Positions 52,350 through 61,178 of a DNA stretch of 64,000 nucleotides are shown piece after piece; the stretch's first letter is position 1, and each line of letters opens with the position of its first letter. The DNA comes from Actinomyces gerencseriae DSM 6844 (GTDB lineage Bacteria; Actinomycetota; Actinomycetes; Actinomycetales; Actinomycetaceae), in assembly GCF_000429265.1 (NCBI RefSeq), contig NZ_AUBN01000015.1, positions 59,097 through 123,096 on the forward strand, written 5' to 3'. The notes under the pieces are model-generated. The model had not been told where the DNA came from and made no database searches. It was given only the letters and a program-made list of their open reading frames with translations. The translations under genes and the position numbers were made by a program.

Positions 52350-52718
52350 GTGATTCTGATGCCGCCAGAGCCGACCGGTCCTCGAACCACCGCTTCCGAA
52401 TCGGCAGACGATCCCCCGGAACGCCCCGCCGGGCAACCCGCGGCCTCCGCCGACAGCCCGTCGCGCCGGCTCCCCATGCCGCCGGTCGTCTACGTGCCGT
52501 GCGTGATCGACGAGCACGACGAGCGCAAGCTGGCGCTGCGCACGACGAAGGACGGGCGGCTCGCCCTGCTGGTGTACACGGCCCTGGACCGCCTGCTGGA
52601 TCTGGCCGGCGACGTCCCATGGGTGCTCATGGACTGGGACGGGCTGGACAAGGCGCAGAAGATCGAGCACTACGACATGATCCTGCAAGACATACGGATT
52701 CCGGAGGACCAGCGATGA
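52350..52718 (+). CDS. Small protein, first gene of a WXG-type cassette (SAV_915-like)
   Basis: 122 residues from GTG 52350, fixed by the TACTGT element 6 nt upstream. The first 40 residues are Pro/Ser-rich and disordered-looking; the folded part reads VVYVPCVIDEHDERKLALRT, then RLALLVYTALDRLLDLAG and PWVLMDWDGL, which resembles small SseB/SAV_915-type proteins often found beside type VII secretion substrates. Its stop overlaps the next start (ATGA). A role as chaperone or specificity partner is inference. The family assignment is tentative. Confidence 0.5.
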   Translation: MILMPPEPTGPRTTASESADDPPERPAGQPAASADSPSRRLPMPPVVYVPCVIDEHDERKLALRTTKDGRLALLVYTALDRLLDLAGDVPWVLMDWDGLDKAQKIEHYDMILQDIRIPEDQR

Positions 52719-53008
52719 GCGGAGTACGAATCACCAGCGGTGTCGCGCAAAGCGCGACCAGTCGCATCACGACGGCGCAGGACTCCATCGCGGCCTGCCG
52801 CACCGGCGGGCCGACGGAGGTCGATGCCGGCGACGTGGCCGACATCGTCAATTCCGCCCTCATGGAGTTAACGTCCCGGGTGGACCAGCTGAGCTCGGAC
52901 ATGGACGGATTCTCGACGACCCTGACGAGCGCCGTCAGCGGCATGGAGGGCACCGACCAGAACGTGGCGAGCAGCACTCCGAAGGCGACCCTGGAGGACG
53001 CGCGATGA
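52715..53008 (+). CDS. Small helical ESX/WXG100-like protein
   Basis: 97 residues, rich in Ala, Ser, Thr and Asp with an alternating pattern expected of a long two-helix protein (ADIVNSALMELTSRVDQLSS, then TTLTSAVSGMEGTDQNVA). No WxG is visible at the turn. Length, composition and position before a WxG-containing protein suggest the partner of a type VII secretion heterodimer. ATG 52715 has GGAGG upstream, and both ends overlap neighbours by 4 nt. Confidence 0.55.
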   Translation: MSGVRITSGVAQSATSRITTAQDSIAACRTGGPTEVDAGDVADIVNSALMELTSRVDQLSSDMDGFSTTLTSAVSGMEGTDQNVASSTPKATLEDAR

Positions 53009-54180
53009 GCTTCGACACGAAGATCGACGGCGAGGCCGACCACCTGACCGGGCTGGCGGACTGGCTCAGCGGAACGGTCGCCACCGCCGTGGACGACTCC
53101 GCGACGGCGATCGCCGACACCAAGGCGGACATCGGCTCGGAGTGGGAGGGCGCCACGGCCGACGCCGCCGTCGCACGAGCGGGCGACATGGTCACCGCCG
53201 GGGACGACCTGTCCACGCGGACGACGACGGTGTCGGGGGCGCTGAGCACCTATGCCGACGCGCTCGCCACCGCCACGCGGGAGGCTCAGTGGATTCGCGA
53301 CGACGCCACCGCGGGCGGCCTGACCGTCAGCGGCACGACCGTCCTCGACCCGGAGGATCCGGCCGACACCACCCAGGCGGCCCTGTACAACGACCTGTCC
53401 ACCCGCATGACGACGACACGGACGACCCTGTCCACCGCCCAGGACGATCTGCGGACCGAGCTGACGCCGGGAGACGTCAGCACCCTCTACAACGTGCCCG
53501 CCCTCGGGGCATACAGTCTCGGCATTGCCGCCACGGCCGGTTATGCGACCTGGTCGATCGGCCGCGCCATGGTCATCAACGGGGGGAAGATGGCCGCCAC
53601 CGGAGCGGCGCGACTCTCTTCGCTCCGCTCCCTGTCCCAGGTCGCCGATCCCGCCGGTTTCTATTGGGAGCTGGACCACGCTCAGAGCATGGTGAGGGAG
53701 GGCAATGCCATGAGGGCGGCAGGAGGCGCCAACTACAAGCTCAAGGTTCCGAAGGGCGCCACCCGCCTCGGCAACGGCCTCGCGGTGGTCGGGACGGGTC
53801 TCGGCATCTGGGCCGACATGAACGATGGCGAATCCACGGGGCAGGCCGTCACGTCGAATGTCGCCGCGACGGCAGTTGGTATAGGTGCCAGTACACTGGC
53901 CACAGGGGCGGTCTCCGCAGGAACCTCGCTGCTGGCCTCAACGGCGACGGGCGCGGCCCTGGGCTCGGTCGTCCCGGGAGTGGGCACGGTCGTCGGCGGG
54001 GCCGTGGGCCTGGCCGCCGGCGTCACCGCGTCGTTCTTCACGGACGGCTTCGTCGACTCCCTCTTCGAGGATCACAAAGGGGTGGGGCACGCCGTCAGCG
54101 AGGGCGCCAAAGCGGTCGGGGACGGGTTCAAGTCGGTCGGGAACGCGGTCTCCGACGGCTGGCACGCGGTCTTCGGCTGA
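53005..54180 (+). CDS. WXG-domain protein with hydrophobic C-terminus, candidate secreted toxin/effector
   Basis: 391 residues. The first 110 form a WXG100-like helical hairpin with Trp47-Glu48-Gly49 in GSEWEGATADAA. A linker follows (about 110-165). Residues 165-300 contain hydrophobic and Gly/Ala-rich stretches (ALGAYSLGIAATAGYATWSI). From 310 there is a glycine-zipper segment (ALGSVVPGVGTVVGGAVGLA) and an amphipathic repeat (GHAVSEGAKAVGDGFKSVGN). No known nuclease or NADase motif is seen. The layout is that of a polymorphic toxin that may act on membranes. It is coupled to the genes before it and followed 33 nt later by a membrane protein. Confidence 0.6.
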   Translation: MSFDTKIDGEADHLTGLADWLSGTVATAVDDSATAIADTKADIGSEWEGATADAAVARAGDMVTAGDDLSTRTTTVSGALSTYADALATATREAQWIRDDATAGGLTVSGTTVLDPEDPADTTQAALYNDLSTRMTTTRTTLSTAQDDLRTELTPGDVSTLYNVPALGAYSLGIAATAGYATWSIGRAMVINGGKMAATGAARLSSLRSLSQVADPAGFYWELDHAQSMVREGNAMRAAGGANYKLKVPKGATRLGNGLAVVGTGLGIWADMNDGESTGQAVTSNVAATAVGIGASTLATGAVSAGTSLLASTATGAALGSVVPGVGTVVGGAVGLAAGVTASFFTDGFVDSLFEDHKGVGHAVSEGAKAVGDGFKSVGNAVSDGWHAVFG

Positions 54181-54213
54181 CTCCCGGCGGAGGTCACGAG
54201 GGAGTAGTTCATC

Positions 54214-55173
54214 ATGATCGCGGGTTTCTTCGCCTCCGCGCTCCTCGCGCTCGGAGTCGCACTCATCCACGCCTGGCGCCAGACCATACGGGGAGAGAAT
54301 CGGCAGTCGGCCCTCATCGATTACGCACTGCATGGACCCGCCCCGCAGTGGGCCCGTCTCCAGCTCGCACTCCCCCCGGTCTCCGGAGTCGCATTCGCCT
54401 ATGCCGGAGCCTATCTTCTCGCTCTTCCGCGTCTGCCCGGCGCAATGGTCGCCCCCATGGGGTGGGGCCTGGCCGTTCTGATCGCTCTGAACCTGATCAT
54501 GATGGGATACGCGAAGGTGCGCGCTCTCCCGCTTCCCGTTCCCGAGATCAACCACCAGGAGCTTCGGTCCCGCCTGCGGGAGTCCGGCGACTGGCAGCGA
54601 CGCTACCCGACGACCACCGCCGCCGGCCCCATCCGCATCACCGCCCCTCCCCCGGCCAAGCCGGCCATCATCCACGCGCTCGTCGCCGTGATCGGGGCCT
54701 GGGGACTATGGGGGCTGTCGCTGAGTGGGCGCCCCGGCGGCATCCTGCTCTTCGGCCTCATCATCAGCACCGCCGGCCTGCTCCTCATGCGCCGCAACCT
54801 CGTGCGCGGCTTCTCCCTGACCCTCGACGAGCGGGGCATCACCGATCGCAGCTCCTTCCGCCGTCGACGCTTCCTCCCCTGGGAGGTCATGACGAGCGTC
54901 CTCGTGGACCCGTTGGGCGTCCTGGTCTCCTTCGACCGCTCCAGACCCGCCTTCGGGGCGCTGCCGTTGAGGCAGCGCGTTCTCCTGCACTCCGAGAACT
55001 ACGGCACCGGCATCTACGTCCTCGCCAGGTACCTGGGGCTGACGCCGCGAGACCTGGCGGACCTCATCCGGCGCGAGTACAGGATCAACACCGGGTCGTC
55101 CCTGATAGAGGCGCAGCCGACCCCGGACTACCTCCCGGAGTCGCCGCTCGACGACATCGGTGGTGGGTGGTGA
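54214..55173 (+). CDS. Multi-pass membrane protein, candidate immunity partner
   Basis: 319 residues. Hydrophobic segments lie at about 1-20, 55-72, 82-98, 150-170 and 175-192. The C-terminal 125 residues are soluble: LTLDERGITDRSSFRRRRFL, then PWEVMTSVLVDPLGVLVSFD and LARYLGLTPRDLADLIRREY, resembling YcxB-like domains in membrane proteins near type VII toxins. The start ATG 54214 has GAGGGAG upstream. Its place as last gene after a WXG protein suggests immunity; this is inference. Confidence 0.55.
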   Translation: MIAGFFASALLALGVALIHAWRQTIRGENRQSALIDYALHGPAPQWARLQLALPPVSGVAFAYAGAYLLALPRLPGAMVAPMGWGLAVLIALNLIMMGYAKVRALPLPVPEINHQELRSRLRESGDWQRRYPTTTAAGPIRITAPPPAKPAIIHALVAVIGAWGLWGLSLSGRPGGILLFGLIISTAGLLLMRRNLVRGFSLTLDERGITDRSSFRRRRFLPWEVMTSVLVDPLGVLVSFDRSRPAFGALPLRQRVLLHSENYGTGIYVLARYLGLTPRDLADLIRREYRINTGSSLIEAQPTPDYLPESPLDDIGGGW

Positions 55174-55186
55174 CGACGATAGTGCT

Positions 55187-55215
55187 CGTGAGGATCCGCG
55201 GTAACCGTCCTCACG
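55187..55215. terminator. Stem-loop between the cassette and mctB
   Basis: CGTGAGGA (55187-55194) pairs perfectly with TCCTCACG (55208-55215) between convergent genes; the right arm overlaps the mctB stop codon. It can end both transcripts. Confidence 0.5.
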
Positions 55216-56140
55216 ACGGTATCGGGGGCATGACGGCGTCGGCCCCCTTGTCGAAGCCGTAGTGCCCCTTCCTCCCCGCGGCCGCTGCGGCCAGGGCCAG
55301 CGGGGTGGAGACCGCGGCGGCCGTCTGCCCCACCGAGTCGATGGTGGTCACAGGGGCCTTGGCGGTGCGCAGGGAGGAGACGACGTCGGTCTCCGCGTCG
55401 GCGGCACCGACGACGACCGTCGTGGAGACCGCGGCCGTCCCGGTCAGAGCGCTGGCCCAGGAGGTCGCGGTCTGCGACATCGTGGCGGAGGCCTCGGCGT
55501 CGGCCCTGGTCTCCGAGGCGTCCGCACTGCGCGGGCCGACGGCGACGATCATGTCCGCGGGGCCGTTGGGCCTGGCGTCGACGGTGACCAGCGGGGTGTC
55601 CGAGGCGGTCAGCAGGCCCATGAGGGCCTTGGCGCTCTCCGAGTCGCTGGTCAGCGCCGTGCCCAGGCCCTCGCCCAGCACCCCGTTGCCGTCGGTCGAG
55701 ACCGTCTTGCCCAGGTATCCGGCGAACTGGCCGGAGTAGGTCTGCCGGAAGGCCTCGCGGGAGTCGTCGGTCCAGGCGGTGGTCAGGCTCACGCGTCCGT
55801 TGATCGTCCCGCCGGCCGTCTCCACCTGAGCGGTGATCGTGTCGACGTCGTCGCTCTCGGCGTCGGGGAGGACCGCCAGGGCGACCTTCCTGCCGTCGAG
55901 GGTCCCGGGCAGGTAGGCGGCCGCTGCAGCGGTGATGTACGCGTCGCGGTCGTTGACGGCCGCCTCGGTCTGCTCGAGCTGGGCCTGCATGGCCTTCCGG
56001 TTCTCGCGCAGAGAGGTGACCTGGTCGTTCAGGGCGGTCCCCAGGGAGTTCTGCAGCGGTCCCGCGCCGAGCACGACGCCGACGGCGAGCGCGAGGAAGA
56101 CGGAGATGAGCGATACCAGGTGGTAGCGAAAGTCGATCAT
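55211..56140 (-). CDS. mctB: Copper transporter family protein MctB-like
   Basis: 309 residues starting MIDFRYHLVSLISVFLALAV, the standard beginning: one N-terminal membrane helix followed by a coiled-coil segment (LRENRKAMQAQLEQTEAAVN) and an extracytoplasmic domain. In mycobacteria Rv1698 affects copper levels and was described as an outer-membrane channel, although the family is widespread in actinobacteria without such a membrane. ATG 56140 is the family start; further upstream frame is spurious. It follows steA by 17 nt. Confidence 0.87.
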   Translation of the reverse strand: MIDFRYHLVSLISVFLALAVGVVLGAGPLQNSLGTALNDQVTSLRENRKAMQAQLEQTEAAVNDRDAYITAAAAAYLPGTLDGRKVALAVLPDAESDDVDTITAQVETAGGTINGRVSLTTAWTDDSREAFRQTYSGQFAGYLGKTVSTDGNGVLGEGLGTALTSDSESAKALMGLLTASDTPLVTVDARPNGPADMIVAVGPRSADASETRADAEASATMSQTATSWASALTGTAAVSTTVVVGAADAETDVVSSLRTAKAPVTTIDSVGQTAAAVSTPLALAAAAAGRKGHYGFDKGADAVMPPIPS

Positions 56141-56157
56141 GGGAGTCCTGTTCCTGC

Positions 56158-57381
56158 TCAGACGGAGGGTGTGCTCGGGGCCAGTCCCACGAGCGAGCGG
56201 AGGAAGTTGACGAGGTCGTCCCACACGGCGCCGGACAGACCCAGGAGAGTCTGCCCGGACGGCGTGGAGGCGAGGGCGGCGAACAGGGCGATGAGCCCGG
56301 CGAGGGCCAGGAGGGCCAGGTTCCAGCCGGAGATGCGGGTGCGGTACAGACGCGAGACCCCCTTGGCGTCGATGAGGCGATTGCCGACCTTGAGACGAGT
56401 CAGGAAGGTCGAGGACATCCCTTCGCGTCCCTTGTCGAGGAACTCCAGGAGCGTGACGTGCGTGCCCACCGCGACGATGAGCTCGGCCCCGGCGCTGTCG
56501 GCCATGAGCATGGCGATGTCCTCGCTGGTGCCGGTGGCCGCGAAGACCTTGTGCTCGACCTCGAGGCTCTCCACCCGGGCGAGGCCGGGGGCCCGGCCGT
56601 CGCGGTAGGCGTGGACGACGATCTCGGCGCCGATCCCGAGGGCCTTGTCCGACACGGAGTCCATGTCGCCGACGATCATGTCCGGCTTGAGCCCCGCCTC
56701 CAGGACGGCGTCCGCCCCGCCGTCGACTCCGATGATGACGGGCTTGTAGTCGCGGATGTAGGGGCGCAGCGCCATGAGGTCCTGCTTGTAGGAGTAGCCG
56801 CGCACGACGATCAGGACATGGCGCCCGTTCATCCGGGTGCGGATATCGGGCATGCCCACGCCGTTGAGCAGGAGGTCGCGCTCGCCGCGCATGTACTCCA
56901 TGGTGTTGACGGCGAAGGCCTCGAGCTGCACTGACAGGCCCGCTCTCGCGGCCTCCATGGCGTCATCGACCCGCTCCCGGGTCTGCACCACGCCCTCGGC
57001 GACGACCTCGTCCTCGCCCTTGACGCTCACCCTCGCCGGGCCGCCGTCGGAGCTCAGATCGATATCGACATGCTGACCCTCGCGCACGCGCATGATGTCC
57101 GCCCCCAGGTCGTCGATGAGCGGAATGCCGGCATCGACCAGGATGCCCGGGCCGAGATTGGGGTAGCGCCCCGAGACCGACGGCGCGGCGTTGAGCACCG
57201 CTGCGGGGCGCGCCTCGGCGAGGGCCTCGGCGGCCACGCGGTCGAGATCCGTGTGGTCGATGACGGCGATCTCGCCGGCTCGAAGGCGCTTGGTGAGCCT
57301 CTTCGTGCGCGCGTCGACGCGCACCACCCCACTCGGGCATTCCGGGTCCGACGACGCCTGCTTGCGGAACGGGATCCTCAC
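56158..57381 (-). CDS. steA: Putative cytokinetic ring protein SteA
   Basis: 407 residues. The soluble part has VVRVDARTKRLTKRLRAGEI, AVIDHTDLDRVAAEALAE, SVSGRYPNLGPGILVDAGIP and a thiamine-pyrophosphokinase-like stretch IIGVDGGADAVLEAGLKPDM, IVGDMDSVSD. Two membrane-proximal segments end the protein (NLALLALAGLIALFAALAST). SteA with SteB takes part in cell separation in Corynebacterium; MctB/SteB-type partners lie next to it here. GTG 57381 overlaps the recN stop. Confidence 0.9.
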   Translation of the reverse strand: MRIPFRKQASSDPECPSGVVRVDARTKRLTKRLRAGEIAVIDHTDLDRVAAEALAEARPAAVLNAAPSVSGRYPNLGPGILVDAGIPLIDDLGADIMRVREGQHVDIDLSSDGGPARVSVKGEDEVVAEGVVQTRERVDDAMEAARAGLSVQLEAFAVNTMEYMRGERDLLLNGVGMPDIRTRMNGRHVLIVVRGYSYKQDLMALRPYIRDYKPVIIGVDGGADAVLEAGLKPDMIVGDMDSVSDKALGIGAEIVVHAYRDGRAPGLARVESLEVEHKVFAATGTSEDIAMLMADSAGAELIVAVGTHVTLLEFLDKGREGMSSTFLTRLKVGNRLIDAKGVSRLYRTRISGWNLALLALAGLIALFAALASTPSGQTLLGLSGAVWDDLVNFLRSLVGLAPSTPSV

Positions 57382-59207
57382 GTCGGGGATTCTGCCACGG
57401 CGGCGGCCTCGTCGAGGAGCTCAGCCGCATGCCGCAGGGCCGCCTCGGAGCGTTCGTGCCCTGAGAGCATGCGGGCCAGCTCGGTGACGCGTTCGGAGCC
57501 GGTCACCCGTACGACCCGGGTGCGGGTTCCCCCCTCCATGAGGGACGGATCCGGCGTCGCGGCCTCCGGGACAACGGCGTCCGGGGTCTCCTTGACGACG
57601 ACCAGGTGCGTGTGCGCCCAGGCCGCGACCTGAGGCAGATGGGTGACCACCACCACCTGGTGACGGCGCGCCAGGCGCGCGAGCCTGCGGCCGACCTCAC
57701 GCGCGGCACGTCCGCCGACTCCCGCGTCGATCTCATCGAAGACGAAGGTGCGCTGGTGCGCCGCCGTGGTCGCACGCTCCTGCGGGGCATGAGAATCGGC
57801 CGCCGACGCCGGGCCGCCGGCGTCGGCCAGAACGACCTCCATGGCGAGCATGATGCGGGACAGCTCGCCGCCCGAGGCGCCCTTGCCCAGCGGCAGGGCG
57901 GGGGCTCCCGGGTGGGGGGCAAGGAGCAGGGAGACCGCCTCGGCACCGGTGGGGCCGGGCTCATCGAGCGGCTCGAGGTCGACGACCAGTCGCGCCCCCT
58001 GCATCTGCAGACCGTCGAGCTCGGAGGTGACCGCGGTCTCGAGCCTCTCGGCGAGCACGCGGCGCGCTGCGGTCAGCCGGTCGGCGACCTCGTCCAGATC
58101 GGTCTGGGCGTCGACCAGCGCCTGCTCCAGTGCCGCGGCGCTGTCGCCCGGATCCTCCAGCTCGGCCAGACGCGCTGCCGCTCGGCGTCCCCAGGCCAGG
58201 AGCGCGTCGACGTCGTCGAGTCGAGTGCTCGCACCGCCAATCTCACGGCAGGCCCGGGCCAGCTCCCCCCGCCGATCCTGGATCCAGGCGAGCCGGGCCG
58301 GGTCGGCCTCCAGGGAAGCCAGGTACTCCCCCAGGTCGGCGGCGATGTCGGTCGCCAGGATACCCAGCTGGTGGGTGCGGCCGGCGAGCTCGACCAGGGC
58401 CTCGTCGTCCGGTGCGCCGGCGAGGGCGCGCTGCGCGGCGGCGATGAGAGAGGACGCGTCGATCTGGTCGGTCGCAGCCGCGTCCTCCTGGCCGACCAGG
58501 GCCGTGCGCGCGGTCCCCGCAGCCAGGCGGCGATCCTCAGCGTGGTCGAGACGCTCGGCCTCGACGGTGAGCTCGCGGTCCTCCCCCGGTGAGGGGTCCA
58601 CGGTCTCGAGCGCCTCCAACCAGCCGCGCAGGCGGTCCGACTCCTCCTGGCGCGCCTGCGTCCCGTCGCGCCATCGATCCAGCGCCTCGGCGGCCTCACG
58701 ACGGGCCCGGTAGGCCTCCGCGTAGCGGCGGCACAGGGCGGCGTGCTCGCCTCCTCCCAGACTGTCCAGGGCGGCGCGCTGGGCGGCGCCGCTGCGCAGC
58801 CGGAGCTGGTCGGCCTGCCCGTGAACCGATACGAGCTGGGATCCGACCTCGGTGAGGACGGAGGAGGGGACGGCGCGCCCTCCCAGATGGGCACGGGAGC
58901 GTCCCGTGGCCGGCACCGTCCGGGAGGCCAGGAGAAGGTCGTCATCGAGCTCGCCGCCCGCCTGCCCGACCCGGGCGGCGGCCCGGGATGCCGGATCGAT
59001 GGCGAAGGACCCCTCGACGAGGGCGCGCTCCGCCCCGGTCCTCACGATGGTCGACTCGGCGCGCTGCCCCAGGAGGAGGCCGAGCGAGGTGAGCACCATG
59101 GTCTTGCCCGCACCGGTCTCCCCGGTCAGCGCGGTCAGACCGGGGCTCAGGAGAAGATCGGCCTGCTCGATGACGCCGAGATCCTCGATGTGGAGCGACT
59201 CGATCAT
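57378..59207 (-). CDS. recN: DNA repair protein RecN
   Basis: 609 residues. An SMC-like ATPase for double-strand break repair. Walker A is TGETGAGKTMVLTSLGLLLG; Walker B region is FVFDEIDAGVGGRAAREVGR with the signature GASGGELSRIMLAMEVVLA before it, and QVVVVTHLPQVAAWA follows. The middle is Ala/Glu/Arg-rich coiled coil. ATG 59207 (MIESLHIEDLGVIEQADLLL) overlaps the nadK stop by 4 nt. The ribosome-binding region lies next to the nadK repeat array. Confidence 0.94.
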   Translation of the reverse strand: MIESLHIEDLGVIEQADLLLSPGLTALTGETGAGKTMVLTSLGLLLGQRAESTIVRTGAERALVEGSFAIDPASRAAARVGQAGGELDDDLLLASRTVPATGRSRAHLGGRAVPSSVLTEVGSQLVSVHGQADQLRLRSGAAQRAALDSLGGGEHAALCRRYAEAYRARREAAEALDRWRDGTQARQEESDRLRGWLEALETVDPSPGEDRELTVEAERLDHAEDRRLAAGTARTALVGQEDAAATDQIDASSLIAAAQRALAGAPDDEALVELAGRTHQLGILATDIAADLGEYLASLEADPARLAWIQDRRGELARACREIGGASTRLDDVDALLAWGRRAAARLAELEDPGDSAAALEQALVDAQTDLDEVADRLTAARRVLAERLETAVTSELDGLQMQGARLVVDLEPLDEPGPTGAEAVSLLLAPHPGAPALPLGKGASGGELSRIMLAMEVVLADAGGPASAADSHAPQERATTAAHQRTFVFDEIDAGVGGRAAREVGRRLARLARRHQVVVVTHLPQVAAWAHTHLVVVKETPDAVVPEAATPDPSLMEGGTRTRVVRVTGSERVTELARMLSGHERSEAALRHAAELLDEAAAVAESPT

Positions 59208-60241
59208 GTTGAATCGTCCGGGTCGTCCGGGTCGTCCGGGTCGTCCGCGTCGTCCGCGTCGTCGGCGATGGCTCGCCAGCCCTCGACGGGAAGGTCGAAC
59301 TTGCGCACGAGCCGAGTGGCGAAGGGCGCGTCGTTGAGTCGTGCCAGGCGCACGGGGCGGTCCGCGCGCGTGACGCGGATGCGCGAGCCGGCGGGCGCAT
59401 CCAGGCTCCGCCGTCCGTCGCACCACACCTCGGCGCCCCCCAGGCCCGCGTGCTGGATCACGACCTCCAGGCGGGAGTCGGGCCCCAGGACGAGCGGACG
59501 CGTGAACAGGGCGTGGGCGACCAGCGGCACGAGCAGCAGGGCCTCGACCTCCGGCCAGATCACGGGCCCGCCGCCGGAATAGGCGTAGGCCGTCGAACCG
59601 GTGGGCGTGGACATCACCAGGCCGTCGCAGCCGAAGGAGGAGACCGCCTGCCCGTCGACCCCGATGGCGACCTCCAGCATGCGGGCGCGGTCGCACTTCT
59701 CCAGGGCCGCCTCGTTGAGGGCCCAGTCGTGGGTGACGCCGCCATCGGGGGCGGTGACCTCGACATCCATGGTCATGCGAGTCTCCACCGCGTAGTGGCC
59801 GGCCACCAGGTCGGCCACGACCTCCTCGACCGCGTCGGGATCGGCCTCCGCCAGGAAGCCGACGTGACCCGTGTTGACGCCGACCAGGGGCACATCGCGT
59901 TGCCGTGCGATCTCCGAGGCGCGCAGGATCGTGCCGTCGCCGCCCAGGACGAGGACGAGGTCGACGTCACCGCCGAAGGCCGGATCGACGGCCTGAACAC
60001 CGTGGGCGCGCAGCGCCGCCTTGGCCCGCATGACTGCGGTGGCGGTCGGCGCGGCCTTGCGGTGGCGCGGAACCGGGGTGTCACCGCGGTCCCGCTCGAG
60101 CACCATGACACGACGCAGTCCGCGCTCGGTTCCGGAGGGACTCGAGGAACTCGCCTCCAGGACCGGCTCGATCGACTCGGGCGGGCCGGAGGAACCGGTC
60201 GGAGTGCGCGGCGTCCCGGATGACGGGGTGCATGCGCTCAC
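59204..60241 (-). CDS. nadK: NAD kinase
   Basis: 345 residues. LVLVLGGDGTILRASEI is the GGDGT nucleotide motif; NTGHVGFLAEADPD, NEAALEKCDRARM and SSFGCDGLVMSTPTGSTAYA are further family motifs. The enzyme phosphorylates NAD to NADP. The N-terminus is extended by about 40 low-complexity residues; GTG 60241 overlaps the tlyA stop, and a start nearer RRVMVLERDRGDTP is possible. The C-terminus ends in an Asp-rich repeat (DDADDADDPDDPDDPDDST) encoded by 9-bp units, not part of the catalytic fold. Confidence 0.93.
   Translation of the reverse strand: MSACTPSSGTPRTPTGSSGPPESIEPVLEASSSSPSGTERGLRRVMVLERDRGDTPVPRHRKAAPTATAVMRAKAALRAHGVQAVDPAFGGDVDLVLVLGGDGTILRASEIARQRDVPLVGVNTGHVGFLAEADPDAVEEVVADLVAGHYAVETRMTMDVEVTAPDGGVTHDWALNEAALEKCDRARMLEVAIGVDGQAVSSFGCDGLVMSTPTGSTAYAYSGGGPVIWPEVEALLLVPLVAHALFTRPLVLGPDSRLEVVIQHAGLGGAEVWCDGRRSLDAPAGSRIRVTRADRPVRLARLNDAPFATRLVRKFDLPVEGWRAIADDADDADDPDDPDDPDDST
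59214..59267 (-). repeat. 9-bp minisatellite at the end of nadK
   Basis: Six consecutive 9-bp units: three TCGTCCGGG, two TCGTCCGCG and one TCGTCGGCG. On the minus strand they encode repeated Asp-Asp-Pro and Asp-Asp-Ala. The array starts 7 nt from the recN start codon region, so unit number could alter the recN translation signal context as well as the NadK tail. Confidence 0.85.
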
Positions 60242-61098
60242 GGCTGCCTCCCCTCCGTACGGCGGCCAGCGGGTCCTTCGGCGACGGCGCGATCGGTCTC
60301 GGCGAGCAGGGCGTCGCCGACGAGGTCCGCCGCGGTGCCGGCCCGTCCGGCGTGCAGGTTGATGAAGTACTCCACGTTACCGGCGGGACCGGGCAGGGGG
60401 GAGGCGGTCACGGCGTCTATGCCGACTCCGAGCTCGTGAGCGCGGGCGGCCACGGTCAGCACGCTCTCGATGTGCATCCCGGGGTCGCGCACCACTCCCC
60501 CGTGCGCCAGGCGCTCCTTGCCGACCTCGAACTGCGGTTTGACCATGAGCAGCAGGTCGGCGTCCTCGGCGGCCGCGGCGAGCAATGGGGCCAGGACGAG
60601 GGTCAGGGAGATGAACGACAGATCGCCGACGACGAGCTCCGGAGCGGGCACGACCGCCCGCGGGTCCAGGGCGCGCACGTTGGTGCGGTCCAGGACCGTG
60701 ACCCGCTCATCGGACTGAAGAGACCATGCGAGCTGGCCGTAGCCGACATCGACCGCCGTCACGTGCGCGGCGCCGCGCCGCAGCAGGACGTCCGTGAAGC
60801 CCCCGGTGGACGCCCCGGCGTCCAGGCATCGGCGTCCTTCCAGCCGCGGTGCCAGACCCCGGGCCCCGAGGGCGTCGAGTGCGCCGGCGAGCTTGCGGGC
60901 GCCGCGGGAGACGTAGTCGTCGCCCTGGGACGGTACGAGCTCGAGCGCCTGCGCCGGGTTGACCTGACGCGCCGGCTTCACGACGACGGCACCGTCGAGC
61001 GTGACATGCCCGTCGACGATGAGTCGGGCTGCGTGCGTGCGCGAGCGAGCGAGCCCGCGTCGGACGAGCTCGGAGTCGAGACGAATGAGGCGTGCCAT
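60238..61098 (-). CDS. tlyA: rRNA 2'-O-methyltransferase TlyA
   Basis: 286 residues. An N-terminal S4 RNA-binding domain (ELVRRGLARSRTHAARLIVD, GHVTLDGAVVVKPARQV) is followed by an FtsJ-like methyltransferase: CLDAGASTGGFTDVLLRRGA (SAM site), VTAVDVGYGQLAWSL and VVGDLSFISLTLVL. In mycobacteria TlyA modifies 16S and 23S rRNA and its loss gives capreomycin resistance. The stop overlaps nadK by 4 nt. No clear ribosome-binding site precedes ATG 61098. Confidence 0.93.
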   Translation of the reverse strand: MARLIRLDSELVRRGLARSRTHAARLIVDGHVTLDGAVVVKPARQVNPAQALELVPSQGDDYVSRGARKLAGALDALGARGLAPRLEGRRCLDAGASTGGFTDVLLRRGAAHVTAVDVGYGQLAWSLQSDERVTVLDRTNVRALDPRAVVPAPELVVGDLSFISLTLVLAPLLAAAAEDADLLLMVKPQFEVGKERLAHGGVVRDPGMHIESVLTVAARAHELGVGIDAVTASPLPGPAGNVEYFINLHAGRAGTAADLVGDALLAETDRAVAEGPAGRRTEGRQP

Positions 61099-61178
61099 GC
61101 AATACCGATGTCTGTCTGGTGTCTATCCGGGTGCTGATGCTGCTAGTGGACTGCGCCCGGGGTCGAAGACGTTGGCCA

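Noticed and set aside
53005..54180. Phage tail or tape-measure protein
   Set aside because: The long helical and Gly/Ala-rich parts recall such proteins, but the WxG hairpin at the N-terminus, small size and absence of other phage genes argue against it.
59214..59267. CRISPR-like array
   Set aside because: Units are 9 bp, contiguous and without spacers, and they are coding; this is a minisatellite. The same holds for 34551, 45764 and 49543.
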